Positions 34,701 to 45,760 of a stretch of 64,000 bases of DNA are shown here, in pieces. The translations under genes and the position numbers were made by a program. The stretch spans positions 806,001-870,000 of the forward strand of contig JAGGNK010011336.1 of the NCBI GenBank assembly GCA_017590115.1. The letters are read 5' to 3'. Source of the DNA: Montifringilla adamsi (lineage: Eukaryota; Chordata; Aves; Passeriformes; Passeridae). Each line of letters starts with the position of its first letter. Positions within the stretch are counted from its first letter, which is position 1. Below the pieces are notes generated by a model, which worked only from the letters and a program-made list of their open reading frames with translations, made no database searches and was not told where the DNA came from.

Positions 34701-36788
34701 TAAGGTGCTGGGGTCTGTGCTTGTTGATTCACATGCCCTCCTCCCCCCATTCACAAAGACCAACACAGGAGGAGTACATGAGCAGTAGCTGGTGACACCC
34801 ACCACACAAACACAGGTGTAGTGATGTGAAAAATATTAAAGCAGAAAATACTCCACACTGCTGTTAGTAGACAGTGTAAGATGTGGCTGTAGGAAAGGAC
34901 TGTTAAGTCTGAATAGCTTTTCTTCTGGAAATGGAAAGTGCTGTTTTCACTTCCAGCAGAAGGAGTTAGTACAGGATAATTACCTCTTAAGTTAAATATT
35001 TCTGATATAAAGCAAGCAGTATGTACCACTATGTCAAATACCCTATAGAAAAGCCAGAATGGTGCACTAGGCAGCTCAGATTTTATAATAAAGTCACAGA
35101 TGCTCCTATTAAGCTGGAGCCTTAATACAGCCGAGGGTTTACTCCTGGTGTTGATTGCCATTTCTTTTCTCAATCACATAACAGATGGCAGCTGATCTAT
35201 TGTGAAAGCAAGGCAAGGCAGCTCATCCCTTGTAAAAAAACACTACAAACACCTCCATTTTTAGATCAGCACTACCCAGTTTGCAGACAGGCAGTGTGGG
35301 GTGCACGGTGTGCATGTCCAGCCCAAAGTCACACGATGTCACATCCCTGGCTAAAGGAATGAAGCTGTGTTTTCCCCTGTGCCTGGAATGCAGCTGTTGC
35401 AGTACCACGTCAGGGAAGATTAAATCGAGGCAAATCCCAAGGACTGGCTGCACTTCACCTTGCTGTGCTCCGTGTCAGCATGTGCTTGGAGATGTTGTGT
35501 TCATTTTGGAGAAGTTGCATCCATTTTGTGTGAAAATGAAGCAAAAGCATCTGCTTGAAATGACGATGGGGAAGCTTAACCAGTTTCCTCTTTCTACCTC
35601 TCATCCTTCCTTTGTGGCCATTTATAGCAGCAGCTATTGCCACTGAGGCAATGCAAATACAAGGATGTGGGTTTATCAGTTTTGAAAAAGTAGATGGAGA
35701 AACTGTATATCTATATAAAAAGGGGTTTTTAGGAATAATAATAATAATAATATCTGTTGCTGCACAGGGATGAAGAGTAAATTACCCCTTCCACCCTGTT
35801 GCAAAATACAAATAAAGCCTGACAAAGTCCACCAATGCTCTAAAAGAAGCTGCAGGTGCATTGTTAAGGCTTTTTGGACCTTATGGATAGAATAATTTAG
35901 ATGAAAAAATGCAGTTGCATTTTGCATTTTGACTCTCCCTTGGAAGGCTCGTGTTCTTGCTGCTGCAGACCCTGCTTTGCTGGTGCAGCACTTACCAGTT
36001 TTGCTTCCTTGTTTGTGGTGTGGAAGTGGCAGATGAAACTGTGGATGTTGCAATGAGCTGAGCTGTCCCTTCACTTGCTCCAGCCCACAAGCACACCTGC
36101 TCTGTCCCAGCCTTCCTGCTTCATGGCCCAGCAGAGCAGCAGTGCAGTGCCAGACCTGACAGTGTTCATAGCATTGTCCATTTGGGAATGCCTATGGTAC
36201 AGTGGGAAAGGGCCAGGAGACGGGGAGAAGCCTCCTTGCTATCCCATGCCAGTGCTGAATTCCCAGAGGTGCTCTCAGCCCAGTGCTGGAGCCAACCCAC
36301 TCCCCTCCAGCTGCTGGGGCAGGAGTCTGGGATAAGTAGTAGACACTTGCAAATTGAGTTTTAATGAAAGGTGTCAGGTTATTTGCATAACCTGGTTTGT
36401 TTGTGCAACCCCTTTAAGATCTAGTATCTGTCAAACCCTAAAGATGTGTCCTTTAAGTCCTCACTTAAGCAAGCATTTCCCTTTTATTCCCTTTATTTTC
36501 CTACAGTCAATTGCTTCGGCAGACATGGATTTGAATCAGCTGGAAGCTTTCCTCACTGCCCAAACCAAAAAACAAGGTGGCATCACATCAGATCAGGCTG
36601 CAGTCATTGCAAAATTTTGGAAGAACCACCGGACTCAAATCCACGAGAGCCTGATCAATCAGAGCCGCTGGGATAATGTCCTGAAAAACATGAACTGGAG
36701 AGTGGACCTGAAGTCACAGTTGAGGCACATTGATCAGATAAACACTCCTGTTGCAATAGTTGAAATGGAGCTGGGAAAAAATGGGCAG
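18975..36788 (+). CDS. COMMD1: COMMD1, COMM domain-containing protein 1 (3'-partial, first two coding exons)
   Basis: Subunit of the Commander (COMMD/CCDC22/CCDC93-retriever) complex for endosomal recycling; also linked to copper handling and to turnover of NF-kappaB RelA. Exons 18975-19169 and 36507-36788 join in phase 0 to give 159 residues; the human protein has 190. The start ATG sits in a strong Kozak context (CCGCCATGG). An acidic/Pro-rich leader precedes LSALLSGIAQAAFHG and GITEELLRAQLYPE, the helical N-domain. Exon 2 supplies the rest of the N-domain (ITSDQAAVIAKFWKNHR) and the start of the COMM domain (NMNWRVDLKSQ, TPVAIVEMELGKNGQ). The last exon, about 31 residues with the end of the COMM domain, was not found up to 64000. 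Intron 1 is 17.3 kb. Confidence 0.96.
21800..21955. repeat. AT-rich TATA/TAATA low-complexity block
   Basis: About 155 bp nearly free of G and C, with degenerate TATAATA units. Likely easily melted; no gene. Confidence 0.8.
23865..23889. repeat. (CT)n polypyrimidine tract
   Basis: An imperfect CTCTCT/CCCT run in COMMD1 intron 1. Confidence 0.75.
24845..24863. repeat. (AAAGG)n short repeat
   Basis: Three to four tandem AAAGG units in COMMD1 intron 1. Confidence 0.7.
25490..25505. repeat. poly(A) tract
   Basis: A run of 16 A, then G and four A. The preceding sequence is not a recognisable retrotransposed gene. Confidence 0.8.
25814..25920. repeat. T/G-rich TTTG/TTGG low-complexity tract
   Basis: About 105 bp of TTTG, TTGG and TTTTG units with almost no A or C, including (GTTT)4 near 25895-25911. 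Confidence 0.8.
27543..27574. repeat. perfect 16-bp tandem duplication, G-rich
   Basis: The unit ACAGGGCTGGGGAGGG occurs twice in a row (27543-27558 and 27559-27574) without mismatch. The + strand has six runs of three or more G. Confidence 0.9.
29089..29113. repeat. poly(T) tract
   Basis: Twenty-five consecutive T in COMMD1 intron 1. No element body was recognised beside it. Confidence 0.85.
35734..35752. repeat. (AAT)n microsatellite
   Basis: About six trinucleotide units, about 750 bp before COMMD1 exon 2. Confidence 0.85.
36507..36788 (+). CDS. COMMD1: COMMD1 coding exon 2
   Basis: The acceptor is CCTACAG ending at 36506 and the donor is CAG|GTAAGC. It encodes SIASADMDLNQLEAFLTAQT through ELGKNGQ, 94 codons in phase 0 at both ends. 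Near-identical in length to human exon 2 by recall. Confidence 0.98.
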
Positions 36789-39700
36789 GTAAGCTTCCTT
36801 TTGCAAAATATATAAACCTGATGTAGCTGCCCATGCACTGAGGATATTACCTATTGCTGAATTCACTGCATCCAGTTCAAGCCAGTTGATTCATCGCCAC
36901 TGGCCCTTTAATGGACTTGAAATTGGGGTCCATCTTTGGATACAAAGAAACATTCTGGGTGGGGAATGCAATTTTTGCTTTTTTTTTCATATCTTCATAT
37001 AAATCAGGTATGATATATATATTGACGTATATATTGACAGCTCTCTTTACATTAAGCTTGAAAAATCAGAGGATGTAGAAATCAAACATGATGTTAAAAT
37101 TCCATTTGTATATGCACTGCAAATTCAATTAGTCTTCTTTTCTTTTAATTCAACCTAAAACTAGTTAAAATGTGCAAAGTAGGAGCTGAAAAACAGTAAA
37201 GTTCACAAATTACATTTTAGAACAAGTGAAGGGAAAGACTCCTTTTTATTTTACATAACACCATTCTTATGTTACTTATTACCTGTAACATTATGCAATC
37301 TGGCCTTATCTACTTATAGAATGTAGTTCTATATATATATAGCTCTGTTAGTGCTGAACATTACCTTCCTTTTTTTATCTTTATAGTCCCTAGGAATGTA
37401 CAGCTAAAGGCACAGCTTCCCATCTTCACGTTTGCTGTTGTTTTCTAACAGGCAATGTGTTTCACTTTGGTATCTTTTCACTCTGCAATGTTTTAGTAAA
37501 TTTCAAAACCTCATTTCTTAGCAGTAGCTACTGCAAATCATGCCATGAGCTGATTTGGGAATTCTGATGTTAATGGTTAACATTTAGCAAAGTTCCTTGT
37601 ATTTCATAGTATTGTAATAGCAAGAGTGCATGAATTAGGAATACCTCAATCCATACACCTGGAATAATCATGTGCATAGGAATGATTGAATTCCAACTGT
37701 GTAGCTAAGCCAAGACAAGGATGAAGGTACATGTAATCTGAGATCCTACAGAAACAGAAGGTATTGCTGGAGTCATTCTGTTAGTTCACTTTTCTTTGCA
37801 GTCAGTGGAAGCTGATCCTTCCTGAGCCTTCCACTCATGGTTCTCTGCAGTGGCCAATACAATAATGGTGTGTGTCTTCAGGTTTTTTCCTAACCTCAGA
37901 GAAGTGGAGTTTTCTGCTCAGGATCTTGAGATTGAAAATGATTGTGTTCTATTAGCAGCAAATTGGAAAAAAGGTTGCTTTGAATAAAAAGGTTACAAGG
38001 GAGCACATTATAATGAGTACATCGAGTACATTCGTGAGCAAATGGGAGAAATACCTACATTCATTAAAAAATGCATCCTTAACTCAGAATCACTGTTGTG
38101 TTTCACAAGGGGATTATGTAGTTAGTGACTCCTGTTTTGAAACTGTTTTTTCCCCCAGTAATGGATTTTACAGTAACATCAGGCGGCAAGGACATTTATA
38201 TTTCTTTCACCCTCTGCAGAGAGAGGGGATGGAGGAAGAATACACATTTCTGAGACATTATAGTGTCTCTTACCAAAGACCCCCACAACAAAATCAAAAT
38301 TAATTATTTTAGCAATGCCCCTTCATGCTGCAAAGGGAAATGGTTGTGTAAATGCATTTTTGGAACTGCCATCAAACACAATTTTGCCTCCTTCCCTGAG
38401 GATACCTGTGAGCTGTGGCAAGCGTGACACTTGGTGTGAGTTAAACTGGTCCTTACTGAAACAACCATGGAGTAATTAGCATTGTCACCTCTTGAGTCAA
38501 TGTACGTTTATTGTAAAGAGCTTTGGTTTCACATTGCCTTTGGCTGTGGATTAAATAAATTCTCTGCTATAAATCTTTGGGTTGAGGCACTCTGCATCAG
38601 ACTGTATGCTGTGATGGGATGAGGTTTGGGAAACCACAGGAGTTTGGGGACCTCCTGGAAAGATCGGTCACAGAGACTCCTACTGGAGGTTGAACAAGTT
38701 GTTGCACACTGGATCCAGCCCACTAACTTGAAACTGTCATGTTTTATAGTTATTTTTACTTTATTGTTAGCACATCTCTTCTAAATATCAAGCTTTGTAG
38801 TGCACATCAAATACACATACACTGGTACTTTCTTAAGTTTAGCAGAGAACATATTTTCTAAACAGTTGTCAGCCATAGATGGGATTTGATGAATAATGAA
38901 GATCTGGCTTTGAAGAAGAAACCTGGCTGATGATTCAGGAGTAAATTATTCACAACAGACTGTTTTCATTTGGACACATGATAACAGGGGAATATACAAA
39001 TGCATTGATATGTAATGAATTGACATGAATATTTCATGGTTCAACAGAAGCAAAGAAATGCTCTATAGAAAATGTACCTTTCCAGAAGTCACTCTGATTC
39101 TTCTCAGTGCCTCTGGGTTGGGTTTAGGTCTCTGCCCAGCAGAAGGCCAGGCTGCTTGGTGGAGCATCTGCTCCTTCTGCTTCAATAAATAACTTTGCTT
39201 CCTGCTTGCCTTCTCTGAATTTTAGTCAGCTCTTTCATGAGGGGAAGACTTTGTGTGTGAAACCTGATGTGGTTGGGAATGGGGAATTAATTGGAAGCGA
39301 CTGGTTTGTAAATGCCACTAGACTGAGTTTACATGAATTTTGTGTTTTCTGGCTGGAGAGAGATGCTTTTGAGTTTGAGAATCCATCACAACTTGCATGC
39401 ATTAATTCTTGCTAGCTTTGCCATTACTGGTAAGAGAAAAAAATGAACCCTTTTCCCTAAGTGCTCTTGAAAACACTTCTAATGAGGAACATTTGAAAAT
39501 ACCATGCTCTGAACTTTGAAAAATTTGACTCAAGGTCTGTAAATTGGAGTTTGAACTCTACTTCAGTAAAGATTTTACAGCAACATCAAAAGTTTCCTTT
39601 ATGCTGGTGTTGTAGTCTTTATAGATCCTAGCAGATCTGTATAAAGATTAAAGGCAGATGAACATGCTAGCCATCAGCTTTGAAGGCCCATTTTCTTTAA

Positions 39701-42700
39701 CAATATAACTAAAAATAAAATTATAAAGCAGTTGCACTTTAGCCTGCATTTGCCTTCATCATGTAGTATTTAGTGCTCATCACTACTGGTTCATTTTTTC
39801 CATTTGAACAGCCCATCTTTTCTTTGGCACAATGGTTTCATCCTCTTGGGTTTTTTGTCTACCTTGCTGGCTTTCTCTTAAAACAACTGTAGCTACCTGT
39901 CCCCTTCTTTGTGTGCTTTTTAATCTTGTTCTCCCTCTCTGAGCATGTCTGTAAAGCTCTTTCGGCATGAAATTTCAGGCAGACATGAATTTGCTCAGAG
40001 GGATGGGAGAGTGAGCTGGAGCATCCTCCTTCTCATGCCCTTCCTGCCCCTCTGCACCAGCACTGCTCCCCGTGGTGGGCAGTCACTGCTTTGCAATGTT
40101 GGCTTACCTGCACATTTCAGTCTCAGATTTATACCTGACCTTGCCACTGACAGAAAATTAATGCATTGCTTTTGCACTGTGGCTTGGCACTAAAATTATA
40201 TTTAAACTTGTTTTTTGGATTTTGTCATGTTATTTTCCTTGTGAGATCTGCCTCTCCTCTGGGGCTGCGTTCTTCCTGTGGGCTGATTTGCCAATAAGTT
40301 TTACTTTCTTTATATAAATATATATAAATATGTAGCATTATATATTTTGCAGTTTAATGTCTGAGACTGATCAGATATTACAGATTAGCTGAGAATTTGC
40401 TTCTGTCTTTTTTAGCTTATTTACAGAATGGGTATTTCCACATACATTTCTTTTCAGTGTTTAAGATACCAGTAATCCATGTAATATCACTTCTCTTGGG
40501 GCTTTGTTGGATCTTAAAGCATGTTTTATGATCAAAGAGTATTTTTTGCCCTGGTTTAACATGAAGCTGGGATTCTCCTGTAGGATTCTTGCCAGAAAGA
40601 CCTGAGATAATCACATCAGGATTATGGATTAAAGGGTTTTTTTTCCCAAAATACTGTATGTCTCTTCTCTTTCCTTTTCTAAAAGCCTCTACTTGACAGA
40701 GGGTCATAACAGTTAATGATATACATTAAGTAAATACCACAATGTAGCAAATACTAGAGGCTACATACAAGGTAAGAAATTAGGATTGTTTCTTTCAAAG
40801 TTAAGGGCGAACAGCAGCCTTTCAGTCCATATACTTTCTCTGGTCTGAAATCACCAGGGATGTGTATCTTCACAAAAAACAAGTGGTTTTCTTTAAAGAA
40901 CAGGCAAGCATTAGTAACAGCCTTTTCAGTGAAAGTCTAATGTTCAGTACTTATGATTCTATTTTGATTGTGACTTTAAACTCTCTCCAGTGAGATAAAA
41001 TACTTTCTGATGAAAGGACTTGCTAGGTGAAGTGCACCTTTACCAGTGCAACAGCATACTTGTTGTTGAAAAAGTAGAAACTCTCAGCTGGCCTTTACAT
41101 ACTGTCTGCAGGTGGCTGGTCTAGACCCTGGTAATTTAGAGAAAATAATACTACTAATAATAATTCAGGTAATAATTCTATTAGTTTATGTGTGGAAAGA
41201 GTTTGTAAGGAGTATAGACAATTGTCATGTCCTATATGTTGGAGATAAAATGCTACCAGTATTTTGAAGGTCTGGAACTTGATATTTCATCAAGTTTTAG
41301 TTGCAGTGATTATAAAGGTTTAATTAATGTTTTGAGAAGGGGTAAAGTAGGTCTCAAAGTAAACTTCTGGGAAATGAATTTTTTTTCTGACTTGTTAATT
41401 AAGTCCATGCTACACAAATCTGGGCTGAAATTTCTGTCATCTGTGCTATAAACAAATGATATTTATTTTTAGCGTTCACACATGAGCATGCTTTCACAAT
41501 GTAATAAAAAAATCTCAGCATTTATCTTATATAAAAACTCATTCCCTTGCTGGGAGTACACAGTGAACGCTGCTGAGGATGTGGTGGTGTTTTGTGCATT
41601 TTTCTGAGCCATTTTTCTCTTGGCTTTTGTCAGCTACAGTTATCCCCAGCCTTAGCTGTCACTGCTGCAGGGAGGTCAGACCAAGAGAACATCAGGAGTA
41701 CGCTCATGCCGTAGGGAGGAAGGATTATGGCTGCGCCTGCTTTTGCCTCTGTGTGACTCCAGGTCAGGCTGCTTCAGAGATATGGCTGAAAATAGCCCCA
41801 GATAATGGATCTCCAGTCTTTTTAATGTCGGAACTGTTTGAAAAGGCAGATTGCTTTTTGCAGAATATCGGTGTGGGCAAAGCGATGTGTGGGGAGAGGA
41901 AAAGCAGCTCCAGGTACCCAAACCAAAATAACTCCAGCCAGGCCTGCAGAGAGGAAGGAAAAGCAACCACCAAACCATTTTTCCTTTCCAGCCACAATCT
42001 ATCTTAGTCTTTGTAGCTAATAACATCATAAAAAAAGATGTTCCCATCAAAAATGGGAAAAGCGTGGGCATTTGGAAGCCAAATTAATCAACTTAACTCC
42101 AATTGGCGTAATATTTTTATGTGATTAAAATTATGGAATCTGGTAAGTAGAAGTCAGTTGGGAAAAAATCACCTTTGTGGCCAAGCCGAATGTAATCATT
42201 TGAGGTTTTGTTCACCTTGGAAATTTATGAGCTGGAGGGAACAGTTACATAAGGGCAGTAGAGTGCAAAAGCAAATAAAAAATAGAGAGGGCAGCGGGTC
42301 ACTCTGCAGAGAGGAAACGAACACAGTTGACTGACTTAACTCAGTTATTTACTTAATCCTCTGCATGGCACTCTCTGTGGTCCTTTGCTTCGACAGGTCA
42401 GTTTTTGTCACCTTCTTGGAGTGGAGAGAAACTTGGGGAACAAGAAGAGAATTTTGTTATTTGTGGTTCTTGGGACGTGGAAGTGTAATAAGTATGTTAA
42501 GGAGATAAGAGCATTAAATGGAGGTATTAAATACTGTCTGACTCAAAGTGTCACTTTTCCACTGGTTATATTTGGCAGTATTTTTTACCCCATGTATACA
42601 TCCTATGCAAAGCAAGGATATTCTGTAATCAGTAGTGCTGACAGTTTCCATGCTGGTTTATTTGTGCCCTCTATATGTGAATGTGCAAGTGCACACATAC

Positions 42701-45686
42701 TCATATATTCCCTGTCTTTAGTCTGAAACTGGATTTGCTGAAGTAATTAAGTAGAATAAGTTAACTGAGATATAAGTATTTTTGATTGTAGCTGAGCTCA
42801 GGGTATTACAGGGGAAATTCTGCATTAATTGAAGGTGAGCTATATGAAGCCAGCAGTGATGCCTGGCTTTACTGCCTTTCATCTGCCTAAATTCAGATTC
42901 ATTCCTGGACCCTTGAAATTTTTACCTTCTCAGGTCTTGCACATTATGACAGAGGACTTGCAATCTGTTAAATATATAACATCAGTGGTATCAACAAATA
43001 TTTTGCAGTCTAACATCAATCTGGCATTCACACACAGCAATAAAATGTGGGATAGCTTTGATGAAATGTCCTCTAGAGCATCTCTTGCAGCCTTGAGAAA
43101 CAGATTGCAATGAGGCTGGGACAGGGGTAGCTGGGGTCGACAGACCTGGCTGTTGAAAATTGTCCCAGCAAAAGTGTTTCACCACATACCTTTGCTTGGA
43201 GTTGGCTCTACAGAGTCAGAGACCCTAAATTGCATCTTCCCCATCACCAAAGGAATTGTTCTCTTTGAGGCAGGTTGGCAGAGCAGTTTCTGTGTGACAC
43301 TTGCTCTATTGTTGTGTAAATTATCACGGGCAGTCCCACTGTCTGTGCAATTCCCACCACCACGGACTTGGGGCTGTGTGGAGAGTGTCTGCAAGCATGC
43401 AAATTAAAGCACTGCATTTGCACAGAATGCCACACTGGCACCATTTGGCTGCATGACCTTGCAGCAAAGCCAGTCTGTAACTGAGGTGAAATGTAGTTGA
43501 AGGACCGAAAATTGTAATCTCCACTAGCATCTTTTTAACAGAAGTCAAAAGTTTTGCATGATTCTTGAAAAACATTTTAAAAATTTGCTGGAGAGCCTGT
43601 ATACAGCAAATCAAAGCCTCTTTGCATCTTAGCTCTGGTGGTGTTGTCCATCTGTGTTCTTCAGAGGACTTGGATGTCAACATAAGCAAATAATTTGTTC
43701 TTAGGAAACTCAAAAAAAAAAGGAGTTGTTACGAACATTAATGCCCACTGCATAGGCTAACAAGACATCTTGTTTTTACAGGCCTAGCCTGGCCAAATAC
43801 ATTTAAAATTGTTGTTTTGCCAGTTGGCCAGCCTTGCCCCTCTTGACACTATGTTGTGTTGCTGCTGAGAAGTACTTTGGAGATCCTTTCAGGTTTGTCA
43901 TAATCTCTTTTGAGATCTCTGAGCATTGGTGTTTGAGGTGCAAGTAAGAACAAACAGGTTCTTTATTTTTATTAGGAAGAGCTACTGCAGGAGAAGGTAC
44001 TAGAAGATACAAAAGGAGAAAGCTAGCACATAACTGGGGAGAAACACTTGTACAGCATGACAGTCTTTTTGCTGCTTAATCCTTTGGATTCTGTTTATTC
44101 TGTCTTAAATATATGTGTGTATCTATATATATTTGTCTACTTTTCATAGAAGATGGACCCCAGTTTTTGCTGTGCAAGACTTGATGCAACAGAAGAAACA
44201 ACACAGTCCACAGTGGCAAAGCAAAATCTCTTCAGTTCATGGCTAATTCTCAGTGTAATCTTTTCATGGAGCAGGTATTTCCATTCTAGTTTCTGCAAAG
44301 TAGGGCTTTCCATCCCTTTAGAGCTTCTACTCATCCTGGTTAAAAATGAAGAAAAGATAAACATAATTTTTTTTTCCTTTTCTTTTCCTCATATCATTCT
44401 CTTTACAAAACCTCTGACAGAGTGATTCCAAAGGTTGGAATGTCTTGGTGTGCAAAGCTGTCCCTGGCAGTTGGTAGCTGAGCATTAATGCTGAGGTGCT
44501 GTGAGCTCCCTGCACAGAAATGCAGTGAATCAGCATGTGAAAGGCTTGGAATACTGGCACCCTGTTTGGATAAAAGCAGGCTCTCACTCCTGTTATAGTT
44601 GCTCTTGCTGTTACAAACCGCTAGCAGTGCTGCTTAGGGACTTCTAGAGGCCAGCAGAGAAGTTTTGGGAGAGGCTCGTGCCCCTTCCCAAGGGAGTGAA
44701 TGAAGACTGTAGGAAACAAAGCCTTTTTTTTTTGCAGGTTCACTTACCTCTATATTAAATGGATTTGTCTGCTCCTTGGTATGCTGGCTTCATCTTGCCG
44801 AAGTGTAGACTGAAAGAAAGGCAGTAAATGGAACTGCCACAGAAGATCACACGTGGGTTTGAGAGGGTGGTTTTGGTGTCAGGTCTTTTCCTTGCTGCCA
44901 GGTGGACTTGAAAAGTTGCTGACTTTTGCTGTGTGTCCTCAGCCTTGTGCTGCCTCAGCAGTGACATGTTCATGGAGCTGAAAGTGGCTGAGTGAGTCCA
45001 AATGAAATCTTTTTTGTTCCCTCCCCACCCTTTTATTTTTTTTCACCCACATTATTTTTAGTGTGGATCAGTTTGTTGAAGGGATGGGTTGAGGGCAAAA
45101 TTGAGCAAAAGAAATTGAGAGCTCTGTCTTGCCTTGAAAAAAAATGCTCATTTCAGCATACATGTTGAAAGAGCCACCATTTTAAATTCTAACTAGTGAT
45201 CTCTTGAACAGAAGTGAAGCAGCTCTCCTTGAATGCTGAGGATAATTTCTCTGAAGTGCCAATTTTTCTTCCAAGAATGGAGGAGGAATAGAAAATGAGA
45301 GGCACGGCTGTTGGATGAGTTTTGAATTGTGGAGTTCATCTGGAGAGGGGTGGAAAAGGTATCTGATATGGAGATGATCTAAAAGGGATCTGGAGGTGGC
45401 AATCTGCGCAGATTGCAGGAACGGGGGAATCTTGATGCTTTCACAGCGTTGATATTCTTTGTTTCTAGAAAGTTTCTCAGCTACATGGATTTGTGACAGC
45501 AGTAATGAGAAGCATGATTGAAATACTGGTCCTATTCCTTGCCTGCTGATTTTGTCTAGTGTTAGTGGGAAATGTGGTGAGCTGAGCCACAGCTTGGCTG
45601 AGTTGCCTGAAGTGATCCTGTAAGTCTGGGAACAGCAACAGTCCTGACTTACTCACAGCTTTAACAAATAAACTCATTCATTGTTC

Positions 45687-45760
45687 AGGGTTTTTTGGTT
45701 TTTGGTTGTTTTTTTTTTTTTTTAATTCAAAAGTTGGTGATTGAATTAAAAAAAAAAAAC
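45687..45760. repeat. T/G-rich tract and poly(T)/poly(A) inverted repeat
   Basis: A GGGTTTTTTGG tract runs into 15 T, followed by AATTCAA, a 10-nt spacer, TTGAATT and 12 A. The arms 45712-45730 and 45741-45759 are perfectly complementary over 19 bp. Confidence 0.9.

Larger units (their letters stand above)
19170..36506 (+). other. COMMD1: COMMD1 intron 1 (17.3 kb)
   Basis: GTACCG donor and TTTCCTACAG acceptor. It contains simple repeats listed separately but no recognisable gene or retrogene on either strand. In mouse an imprinted retrogene (Zrsr1) lies in this intron. Nothing resembling it is visible here. Confidence 0.8.

Noticed and set aside
19170..36506. Search for a Zrsr1/U2af1-rs1-type retrogene, as in mouse Commd1 intron 1
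   Set aside because: No long open frame or recognisable splicing-factor sequence on either strand.
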